Origin: Nitratidesulfovibrio termitidis HI1 | GTDB taxonomy: Bacteria > Desulfobacterota > Desulfovibrionia > Desulfovibrionales > Desulfovibrionaceae | Direction: 5' to 3' | Length of the DNA: 64,000 nucleotides | Assembly: GCF_000504305.1 (NCBI RefSeq) | Contig: NZ_KI632512.1 | Location: 652,388 to 716,387, forward strand | Shown: positions 44,544 through 51,877 of the stretch, piece by piece | Layout: the number at the start of each line of letters is the position of its first letter | Numbering within the stretch: position 1 is the stretch's first letter | Made by a program: the position numbers and the translations under genes | The notes under the pieces: generated by a model | The model's input: the letters and a program-made list of their open reading frames with translations, nothing else | Told to the model about the DNA's origin: nothing | Databases searched by the model: none

Positions 44544-45675
44544 ATGCTTCAGCTTGCCGAATTGCGCGCGCGCAGCGCCGCCCTCATCGACCAGTACGCC
44601 TCCCTCTGGGGGCGTCTTTGACCTTGCGGGCAACCGCAACCGCCTCGACGAGATCGAGCGCCAGCTTTCCAGCCCCGACGCCTGGAACAACCCCGAAAAA
44701 CTCACCCCGGTCCTGCAGGAAAAAAGCCAGCTCGAAGGCGAGATAACGCGCCTGGAGCGGCTGGAAACCTGCCGCCGCGACGTCACCGAATGGCTGACCC
44801 TGGCCGAGGAAGAAGAAGCGGCGGGCGAACCGGGGCAAGAAGCCCTGGAATCGCTGGCCGAACAGGTGACGGTGCTGGAAAACCTGCTGCAGGAGACGGA
44901 GATGAACATGCTCCTCTCCGGCAAGGAAGACCGCATGCCCGCCATCGTGGAAATCCACCCCGGCGCTGGCGGCACCGAAGCCCAGGACTGGGCCGAAATG
45001 CTGGTGCGCATGTACCTGCGCTGGGCCGACACCCACGACATGAAGGCCGAATACCTGGACTACCTGGCGGGTGACGAGGCAGGCGTGAAAAGCGTCACCC
45101 TGCGCATGTCCGGGGCCAATGCCTACGGTCTGCTGAAGGGCGAAAAGGGGATTCACCGGCTCATCCGCATTTCGCCGTTCGATTCGTCCGGCCGTCGGCA
45201 CACCTCGTTCGCCTCGGTGGACGTGATCCCCGACGTGGGCCAGGAAATCACCGTGGACATGAAGGAAACGGACCTGCGCATCGATATCTTCCGTTCCAGC
45301 GGCCCCGGCGGCCAGAGCGTGAACACCACCAGTTCCGCCGTGCGCATCACCCACCTGCCCACGGGCATTTCCGCCCAGTGCCAGAACGAAAAGTCGCAGC
45401 ACAGCAACCGCGACACGGCCATGCAGATCCTGCGCGCCCGGCTGTACGAACTGGAACTGCGCAAGCTGGAAGAAGAAAAAAAGGCCCAGTACGCGGGCAA
45501 GGACGCCATCGGTTTCGGCAGCCAGATCCGCACCTACACGCTGCAACCGTACCGCCTTGTGAAGGACCACCGCACCAATACGGAAATTGGCGACGTCGAG
45601 GCCGTGCTGGACGGCCGCATCGATCAGCTCCTGCGGGACTATCTGCTGTACCTCCATGGCCAGAAAACCAATTGA
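44544..45675 (+). CDS. prfB: Peptide chain release factor 2 (programmed +1 frameshift)
   Basis: The gene must be read as 44544-44618 joined to 44620-45675, giving 376 residues. The zero-frame start ATG CTT CAG runs to CGT CTT TGA (TGA 44619-44621), preceded by a Shine-Dalgarno-like TGGGGG; slippage by +1 on CTT continues as GACCTTGCGGG. This is the classic RF2 autoregulation: low RF2 favours the shift. Visible motifs are [16 protein letters not shown] (the SPF anticodon-like tripeptide recognising UGA/UAA) and [10 protein letters not shown] (GGQ catalytic loop). The UGA sensor is relevant here because UGA is also proposed to be recoded at 48688. Confidence 0.96.
44606..44622 (+). promoter_or_regulatory. 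RF2 +1 ribosomal frameshift site
   Basis: TGGGGGCGTCTTTGACC: an internal Shine-Dalgarno-like G-run, three bases, then CTT TGA C. This is the canonical slippery CUU-UGA-C context. Confidence 0.93.
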
Positions 45676-46636
45676 CGCTGCCATGACCGGCTGGACCGGC
45701 GGGACCGACGTGACCGGTGTGACCGGCGGGACCGACCACCCCGAACCGGTCGTCCCTTCCGCAGAAGCGGGAACCCCGGGCGATTCCGCCCAACTGCTGG
45801 GCGAACTCGACGCCCTGCGCCGCGCGCTGGCCGAAGAAGCCGCGCGAGCCGCTTCCGCCAATCCGGATCAGCCGGTCGACGCCCCCGCCGACGGCCCCCT
45901 GCTGGCCGTGGCCCGACTGTTTCCGGGCATGACCCGGCACCGCTGGCTGACCCTGGCCGAAGAACACGGCCTGCGCGAATGGTTCGCCATTGACCTGGAC
46001 AAGAGCACCAACTTCAACCTGCGCGAACTGCAAAAGGCCGTGGAAGAACTGGCCCACCAGCGCGATCACGACCCCCTCACCGGCCTGATGAACCGCCGGG
46101 CCTTCCTGCGCCAGGTAGAACTGGAACTGCAGCGGGTACACCGGGGCGGCACCGAGATATGCCTTGCCATGCTGGACCTGGACGACTTCAAGCGGGTCAA
46201 CGACACATGGGGGCACGCCTGCGGTGATCTGGTGCTGCGCCGCCTGGCCGACCTGCTGCGCGACGCCACCCGCGCCTACGACGTGGCGGCCCGCATCGGC
46301 GGCGAGGAATTCGTGCTGCTGCTGCCGGGCGCATCGCCCATGCGTGCCCAGGCCCTGCTGGAGCGGCTGTTGCAGGACCTGCGCGACGAATCCTTCGAAT
46401 GTCGTGGCGAAACCTTTCGGAGCAGCTTTTCGGCGGGCATCGCCGGGTGCAAGGGCGCCACGGTGTGCCAGGCGGAAGAACTGCTGGACCGGGCAGACAA
46501 GGCCCTGTACGAGGCCAAGGCCTCCGGCAAGGCCCGCGTGCGGGTGCACCGGCTGCCGGGCGTGCCCGACTACGACCGCTCGACCATGGTGCAGTCGGAC
46601 GAGAAGCAGTTTCTTTTTTCAGGAAATGATGACTAG
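45656..46636 (+). CDS. Diguanylate cyclase (GGEEF domain) with I-site
   Basis: About 326 residues. The N-terminal part is not a recognised sensor (an Ala-rich helix, then PLLAVARLFPGMTRHRWLTLAEEHG). A GGDEF domain follows: DPLTGLMNRRAFLRQVE, MLDLDDFKRVNDTWGH, active site GGEEF (about 215-219) and the inhibitory RxxD (RAYD, about 206-209) at the standard spacing. It should therefore make c-di-GMP and be product-inhibited. ATG 45656 overlaps the end of prfB; ATG 45683 is an alternative. The first residues (MTGWTGGTDVTGVTGGTD) are encoded by a 9-bp tandem repeat. No membrane segments are visible. Confidence 0.85.
   Translation: MARKPIDAAMTGWTGGTDVTGVTGGTDHPEPVVPSAEAGTPGDSAQLLGELDALRRALAEEAARAASANPDQPVDAPADGPLLAVARLFPGMTRHRWLTLAEEHGLREWFAIDLDKSTNFNLRELQKAVEELAHQRDHDPLTGLMNRRAFLRQVELELQRVHRGGTEICLAMLDLDDFKRVNDTWGHACGDLVLRRLADLLRDATRAYDVAARIGGEEFVLLLPGASPMRAQALLERLLQDLRDESFECRGETFRSSFSAGIAGCKGATVCQAEELLDRADKALYEAKASGKARVRVHRLPGVPDYDRSTMVQSDEKQFLFSGNDD
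45686..45739. repeat. Six-unit 9-bp repeat at the 5' end of the diguanylate cyclase gene
   Basis: Units ACCGGCTGG, ACCGGCGGG, ACCGACGTG, ACCGGTGTG, ACCGGCGGG, ACCGACCAC. Being a multiple of three it keeps frame and encodes TG-rich tripeptides. Confidence 0.85.
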
Positions 46637-46726
46637 CCGGGGCTGATGCCCCGCGCCGCCAGGCCGCCACGGCCCCGGCGCCGATCATCTCCCCACGGCC
46701 CACCGGGCCTGATGCACGGACGAAAC

Positions 46727-47545
46727 ATGACGCAGAACACCACACTCAGCGTTTCCATACTCAGCGGCAAGGGGGGCGTGGGCAAGACCAACATCGCCCT
46801 CAACCTCGGCTATTGCCTGTACCGCGGCGGGCACCCCCTGCTGCTCATGGACTGCGACCTCGGGCTGGCCAACCTGGACGTCCTGCTGGGCATTGCCCCG
46901 GACAAGAACATGCAGGACCTTCTGGACAGCGACGCCGCACCGCGTGACGTCGCCGTGCCCATCGAGCAGGGCGGCTTCGATTTTCTGCCCGCCGCATCGG
47001 GCGTGCCCGAACTGGTGGAAATGGACGGCGACATGCGCGCCCTGCTGGTGCGCAAGCTGGAGCCGCTGTTCGCGCAGTACGACTTCCTGTTTCTGGACCT
47101 TGGCGCGGGGATCAATCCCACGGTGCTGGCCTTCGCGGCCATGACCCAGTTGCGCGTCGTCATCGTGACGCCGGAACCCACCTCGCTCACCGACAGCTAT
47201 GCGCTGATGAAGGTGCTTTCCACCCAGCACGGGGTGCGCGACTTCTTCGTCATCGTCAACCAGGCGGAATCGCGCAAGGAAGAGACCCAGACCTTCGAGC
47301 GGCTGGCCGCCGCCTGCCGCAAGTTTCTGGACATCGAACCGCAATTTCTGGGCGGCGTGCGCCTGGACAAGGCCCTGCCGGACGCGGTGCGCAAGCAGAA
47401 GCCGCTGATGCGCGTTTCCCCGCAATCGCCTGCCGCGCAAGACCTTTTTTCCATCGCCGTCAAGCTGCAACGCATGCGTGCCGCCCTGCTGCCCGAACTG
47501 GCAGACAGGCACCCGCTGCGCGCACTTTCGGAAGAGGCATATTAA
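46727..47545 (+). CDS. MinD/FlhG-family P-loop ATPase
   Basis: 272 residues. Deviant Walker A SGKGGVGKTNIALNLG (about 12-27), Walker A' DCDLGLANLDVLLG, and switch II FLDLGAGINPTVL. This is the ParA/MinD superfamily; the form closely resembles FlhG (YlxH/MotR), which limits flagellar number, rather than MinD because no amphipathic membrane-targeting helix is evident at the C-terminus. ATG 46727 is used; ATG 46712 is in frame and close by, and neither has a strong Shine-Dalgarno. It follows the diguanylate cyclase and precedes HU. Confidence 0.82.
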   Translation: MTQNTTLSVSILSGKGGVGKTNIALNLGYCLYRGGHPLLLMDCDLGLANLDVLLGIAPDKNMQDLLDSDAAPRDVAVPIEQGGFDFLPAASGVPELVEMDGDMRALLVRKLEPLFAQYDFLFLDLGAGINPTVLAFAAMTQLRVVIVTPEPTSLTDSYALMKVLSTQHGVRDFFVIVNQAESRKEETQTFERLAAACRKFLDIEPQFLGGVRLDKALPDAVRKQKPLMRVSPQSPAAQDLFSIAVKLQRMRAALLPELADRHPLRALSEEAY

Positions 47546-47793
47546 CCCCTTGAAACCTTGACCATCTTCGGCCATAGTGCGTCCATCGTCTTTGGATTTG
47601 CCACGGAACCCCACCCTACCCCCCCATGGAAGGGTGGAAGGGCTGTTCCGGCAAGGCTTCAGCGCATCCGGCGGCAGGCTCCACGCCACGCACCGAAAGT
47701 TACAGGCCGCGTCGGCCACGTCGGCCACGTCGGCCACGTCATCCGGGGCGAAACGAGCCGCCCCCACCGCACCGCCGCATCACGGAGGATTCC
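47546..47793. other. MinD-type gene / HU gene spacer
   Basis: 248 bases containing a hairpin with arms CCACCCT (about 47611) and AGGGTGG (about 47632) and three perfect tandem 9-mers (47711-47737). No promoter was identified with confidence. Confidence 0.45.
47711..47737. repeat. Three perfect 9-bp tandem repeats upstream of HU
   Basis: GTCGGCCAC three times without mismatch, 57 bases before the HU start codon. It belongs to the same 9-bp period class as 6572-6625 and 45686-45739. Confidence 0.9.
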
Positions 47794-48069
47794 ATGAACA
47801 AGAGCGAACTCATCAAGACGCTGTCCGACGAGACGAACATCCCCATCGAGGAAGCCGCCATGGTCGTGAACACCTTCGTGGACAACATGAAGGAAGCGCT
47901 GGCCGATGGCGACCGCGTGGAAATTCGCGGTTTCGGCAGCTTCAAGGTCAAGGACTACGGCGGCTATTCCGGTCGCAACCCCAAGACCGGCGACATGGTC
48001 GTCGTCCAGCCCAAACGCCTGCCCTTCTTCCGCGCCGGGAAGGAACTGAAAGAATTCCTCAACGACTAG
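47794..48069 (+). CDS. HU-family DNA-binding protein
   Basis: 91 residues, the standard HU length. MNKSELIKTLSDETNIPIEEA begins the helical body; GDRVEIRGFGSFKVKDYGGYSGRNPKTGDMVVV carries the conserved GFGSF and the RNPKTG beta-arm tip whose proline intercalates DNA. Compacts and bends chromosomal DNA as a dimer. ATG 47794 is preceded by CACGGAGGATTCC. The stop is three bases before the start of the putative selenoprotein gene. Confidence 0.94.
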   Translation: MNKSELIKTLSDETNIPIEEAAMVVNTFVDNMKEALADGDRVEIRGFGSFKVKDYGGYSGRNPKTGDMVVVQPKRLPFFRAGKELKEFLND

Positions 48070-48072
48070 GCG

Positions 48073-49449
48073 ATGCCCTCGCAGTCATCGCCTGACGGCA
48101 CGGCGGCACGGGCTCTCCGTGCCGCCGCCCCGACGCTTCGCCCGCATCCGACCCCTCTTTTCCGTTTCACCCAGCCGCGCCCGCACGGGTTCGCGGCATG
48201 GTTGTGCCGTTGCCTGCTGCACGTGGCGCTGTGCGCCATGCTTGCCGCGTGTGCCGCGCCCGGACCGCACGGACAGTCTGGCCTATCTGGCACGGCCAGC
48301 GATGCTGCCGTGGCACCGGCACAGGATGCAACACCCGCCACACCGTCACGCGAAGTGGCCAGTGACGCGGCACCTGCCGCACCCGCCATGGCGCGCGACG
48401 GCCTGCCCTCTGGTCTGCCCTTTGCCTCTGCCGGGGAACCCCGCGTGCACATGCCCGCGCCAGCGGCTCCGTCAGCCGTCGAAACCGCTCCTGTTGCCGC
48501 TGCGCGCGGACTGGCGGATTTCGCCCTGGTGGGTACGCAGGGGCAGGATGGACGGAACGGACTGGACGGGGCGGACGCCACGGCGGCACAGGGCGATTTG
48601 GGAGGCTTCGGCGACGGGTCCGGCAGGCCGGTACTGCGCATCCTGTACAACGCCAGCACCAAGGGAACGCTGCACCCCTGCCCCTCCTGAGGGGGCGGCA
48701 CCTCTGGTGGGCTTGCCCGGCGGGCAGGCATGTTCAAGCAGTGGCGCGGGCAGGACAACATTCCGACCCTGGTGTTGACCGGCCCCGACGAATTTGCACC
48801 CGACGCAGGCGAAGATGCGGCTGGCCGCCTGGCAGCCATGACGCGCAAGGCCTACGACCTGCTGCGCGTGGACGATGGCTACCTGTCCGCCGCTGCCGCC
48901 GCCTGGTTCCGCGACAATGCAGGCGGCATGCCTGCGGGTTTCCGGGAGATGGGCGGCGAACCCGCCCCCCGCCTGCATCAGGTGGCCGGGCGCACGGTTG
49001 CCGTGGTCTTTCTGCCCGCGTTGCCCAAGCCGTGGGAAGACCCCACCCCCGCCATGGCCGCGCAGGCGGTGCAGGCCGGGCTGGCCGCACGCGCACGGGC
49101 CGACCTGGTCATCGGCGTGGCCGGATGGGGAGGCCTTGGCGAGCGGCGCTACCTGGCGGAGCTTGGGCAGGCCTTCCACATCCTGCTTGGCGGTGGCATC
49201 GGCACCGGTTTCGACGGGGTCGTGGACGGCGCGGCACCTTCGCTGCTATGGTCCCGGCCAGACATGCAGGGCAGAAGCGTCAACGTGGTGGACGTACTGG
49301 CCTGGCCCCGACGCGTACAAGGTTTTTCGCAGCCCCGGCACTGGATCGTGGGCCTGGATATTTCCGTCCGGCAGGTTCCCCTGAAGGACGCCGTGGAGCC
49401 GGATCCTGCCGTCGAGGCGGTCGTCGGCACGGTTCCCGCCGCCAGGTAG
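48073..49449 (+). CDS. UshA-like lipoprotein with in-frame UGA, probable selenoprotein
   Basis: Two adjacent open frames (48073-48690 and 48691-49449) lie in the same reading frame, separated only by one TGA (48688-48690). Read through, they give 458 residues: a lipoprotein signal peptide (LLHVALCAMLAAC lipobox), an Ala/Pro-rich linker, then LRILYNASTKGTLHPCPS-U-GGGTSGGLARRAG. The tail resembles 5'-nucleotidase/UshA-type proteins whose corresponding motif is PCxC...GGLARR, so the UGA (residue 206) falls where a cysteine is expected, as C-P-S-U. Metal-binding Asp/His of UshA look lost (NAS-TKG for ND-HG; GGGIGTG for GGHxH), so a redox role is more likely than phosphatase. A SECIS-like hairpin follows at 48711. 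ATG 48073 lacks a strong Shine-Dalgarno. The alternative is a nonsense-mutated pseudogene. Confidence 0.75.
48688..48729 (+). promoter_or_regulatory. UGA codon and SECIS-like stem-loop
   Basis: UGA at 48688-48690; GCTTGCCC (48711-48718) pairs with GGGCAGGC (48722-48729) through eight pairs including one G-U, apical loop GGC. The loop begins 29 bases after UGA and starts with G, within the range known for bacterial SECIS elements. A smaller hairpin CACC-TCT-GGTG (48699-48709) is an alternative. Confidence 0.6.
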
Positions 49450-49501
49450 GCAGCGCAACGCGCGCCCGCCCCGGCCCCGGCCAACACAAGGAGCACGCAG
49501 C

Positions 49502-50350
49502 ATGAGCGGCAAGGCACGCACCGTACCCATCCACAAGCTGCATGGGTGCGGCAACGACTTCGTATTCATCGACAACCGGGCGCTCGGCCTGCCCGTCGCG
49601 GCCATGCCCGACTGGGCCCGCTCCGTGTGCCGCCGCGCCTTCGGCGTGGGCGCCGACGGCCTCGTCTTTCTGGACGCAACGCCGAAAGACCGCGAAGGCG
49701 ACTATATCTGGCACTTCTACAACGCCGACGGCTCGCGCGCCGAAATGTGCGGCAACGCTTCGCGCTGCGCCGCGCTGCTGGCCGTGGAACTGGGTTTTGC
49801 CGGGCCGAAGCACGTCTTCGGCACCGATGCCGGGCTCATCCGCGCCGAGGCCGACGTGGCCGCCGGCATGGCCAAGGTGGAACTGACCCCGCCCCGCGAC
49901 CTGGCCCTGGGCATAGAACTGGACCTTGGCGAGGGCCGCGACATGGTGCACTTCGTGAACACCGGCGTGCCCCATGCCGTGGTGTTCAAACGCGACGCCT
50001 CGGCCGTGGACGTGCGCACCCTGGGCGTCGCGCTGCGCCGCCACGCGCACTTCGCGCCCGCGGGCACCAACGCCAACTTCGCGCAGGTCATCGACCGCAG
50101 GAACATTCACCTGCGCACCTTCGAACGCGGCGTGGAGGACGAAACCTACGCCTGCGGCACGGGGGCGGCGGCGGGCGCGTTCATCGCGCATGCGCTGGGG
50201 CTTACGGAGTCCACGGTGAATGTCAGGAGCTCCGGCGGCGAGATCCTGGGCATATCCATTGAAGGCGGCTCGGTGTTCCTTTCCGGCAAGGCCGTGCGCG
50301 TTTTCTCCGGCGAGATGTTCCTGGAAGGGCTGGGGCTGGCCCTGGCGTAA
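49502..50350 (+). CDS. dapF: Diaminopimelate epimerase
   Basis: 282 residues. Converts LL- to meso-diaminopimelate for lysine and peptidoglycan. The two catalytic cysteines are in MCGNASRCAALLA and YACGTGAAAGAF; HKLHGCGNDFVFIDN opens the protein and NTGVPHAVVF lies mid-way. ATG 49502 has AAGGAG upstream. Followed by dapA after about 140 bases. Confidence 0.95.
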   Translation: MSGKARTVPIHKLHGCGNDFVFIDNRALGLPVAAMPDWARSVCRRAFGVGADGLVFLDATPKDREGDYIWHFYNADGSRAEMCGNASRCAALLAVELGFAGPKHVFGTDAGLIRAEADVAAGMAKVELTPPRDLALGIELDLGEGRDMVHFVNTGVPHAVVFKRDASAVDVRTLGVALRRHAHFAPAGTNANFAQVIDRRNIHLRTFERGVEDETYACGTGAAAGAFIAHALGLTESTVNVRSSGGEILGISIEGGSVFLSGKAVRVFSGEMFLEGLGLALA

Positions 50351-50491
50351 CGCACCCGGCCCGCCGGGCCCCCTTGCCGTTGCCGCCCGCTGCCGCATGT
50401 TCAGGCCGTGCGACACAGGCAGGAGCGGCGGCCCCACGGGCATGGCGTGTCGAAGGCCGGGGCAGCAGGTACCCGGCCCAAAGGAGGCAAC

Positions 50492-51370
50492 ATGCAGTTT
50501 CAAGGCGCTTTCACCGCTCTCGTCACGCCGTTCCGCAACGGCGAGGTGGACGAGGAACGCTATCGCGCGCTGGTCGAATGGCAGATCGAACAGGGCATCA
50601 ACGGCCTTGTCCCCTGCGGCACCACCGGTGAATCGGCAACGCTCACCCACCAGGAGCACAAGGACGTCATCCGCATCTGCGTCGAGCAGGTCAAGGGCCG
50701 CGTGCCCGTACTGGCGGGCGCCGGTTCCAACAACACCCGCGAGGCGGTGGAGCTTACCCGCTACGCCAAGCAGGCCGGGGCCGACGGCGCGCTGCTGATC
50801 ACCCCCTACTACAACAAGCCCACCCAGGAAGGACTGTACCAGCACTTCAAGGCCATTGCCGCCGAAGTGCCCATGCCCTTCGTCGTGTACAACGTGCCCA
50901 GCCGCACCGGCACCAACCTGTGCCCGGAAACCCTGGCCCGCATGAAGCGCGACATTCCCGAGGTCGTCGGGGTCAAGGAAGCCACCGGCAACCTGATCCA
51001 GGTCTCGGAAATCATCGAATACTGCGGCGCCGACTTCCAGGTGCTGTCGGGCGACGACTTCACGGTGCTGCCCCTGCTGGCCGTGGGCGGCTGCGGGGTC
51101 ATCTCGGTGAGCTCCAACGTGGTGCCCGCCAAGATGTCCGAACTGTGCCGCGCCTTCTTCGAGGGCGACCTGACCACCGCGCGTCGGGTGCACTACGAGA
51201 TCGCGTCCATCAACCGCGCCATGTTCCTGGAAACCAATCCCATCCCGGTCAAGACGGCCCTGTCCATGATGGGCAGGCTTGAACTGGAACTGCGCCTGCC
51301 CATGGTGCCGTTGCAGCCCGCCAACCAGTCGCGGCTGCGCGACATCCTGTCGGCGGCGGGCATCGTCTAG
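50492..51370 (+). CDS. dapA: 4-hydroxy-tetrahydrodipicolinate synthase
   Basis: 292 residues, standard for the DapA barrel. [38 protein letters not shown], the catalytic tyrosine in [10 protein letters not shown] and the Schiff-base lysine in [11 protein letters not shown] are clear. It condenses pyruvate with aspartate semialdehyde. ATG 50492 has AAAGGAGGCAAC; the frame extends to 50408 without function. A hairpin terminator follows at 51424. Confidence 0.95.
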   Translation: MQFQGAFTALVTPFRNGEVDEERYRALVEWQIEQGINGLVPCGTTGESATLTHQEHKDVIRICVEQVKGRVPVLAGAGSNNTREAVELTRYAKQAGADGALLITPYYNKPTQEGLYQHFKAIAAEVPMPFVVYNVPSRTGTNLCPETLARMKRDIPEVVGVKEATGNLIQVSEIIEYCGADFQVLSGDDFTVLPLLAVGGCGVISVSSNVVPAKMSELCRAFFEGDLTTARRVHYEIASINRAMFLETNPIPVKTALSMMGRLELELRLPMVPLQPANQSRLRDILSAAGIV

Positions 51371-51423
51371 CCGCCGGGCGCCAGGACCGGCAACGGTCCG
51401 CAGGCGAAGCATCACGCCATACC

Positions 51424-51460
51424 ACGGGGGGGCGCCGCACGGCGTCCCCCCGTTCGTTTG
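51424..51460 (+). terminator. Intrinsic terminator after dapA
   Basis: ACGGGGGGGCGCC (51424-51436) / GGCGTCCCCCCGT (51441-51453), one mismatch, loop GCAC, then TCGTTTG. 54 bases past the dapA stop. Confidence 0.75.
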
Positions 51461-51814
51461 CCCCCCCCCTCCCCCGCCCGAACCCAACGCGCCTCTTTTT
51501 TCAGCCTTGCCCGCCATCAGGTCCGCACCTTCAAACGGTGACGTCCCCGTCCCTGTTCCGCAATCCCCCCGCCCTGTCCCGCGCCTGGACAGACGCACCG
51601 CAACAAGCCGCCGCCGTTCACGAAACCCCGTCCTCTTCCGACGCATGGCCGGAGGGTGTCTCCGTCTCGCGTCCGGCGCTCCGCCTGTGACGGGCGCAAA
51701 ACCCCTTGGCAGCGGTCGCTCTTCCGGCTAGCCTGTGGCATGGGGCCCCATGCGGCGAGTACCGGCATACAGGCTCGTCTCGCCTTTCAACGTATCCCGC
51801 ATGCCCGGCGTGCC
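51461..51814. other. dapA / MCP intergenic region
   Basis: About 350 bases of C-rich sequence without a supported gene or recognised RNA. The sigma-28-like promoter for the MCP gene lies at its downstream end. Confidence 0.5.
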
Positions 51815-51841
51815 TAAACAACCGTCGAAATGTGTCGATAA
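51815..51841 (+). promoter_or_regulatory. Sigma-28 (FliA) type promoter of the MCP gene
   Basis: TAAA (51815-51818), exactly 15 bases, GTCGATAA (51834-51841). The flagellar sigma-28 consensus is TAAA-N15-GCCGATAA, so 11 of 12 defined positions match. 36 bases before the MCP start. Confidence 0.75.
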
Positions 51842-51877
51842 GCCCCGCAAGAGATACACTGTTCCCGGGAGTACCGC

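Noticed and set aside
48730-49449. Independent gene starting at ATG 48730
   Set aside because: No good ribosome-binding site, and the conserved GGLARR motif lies upstream of that ATG in the same frame, joining it to 48073-48690.
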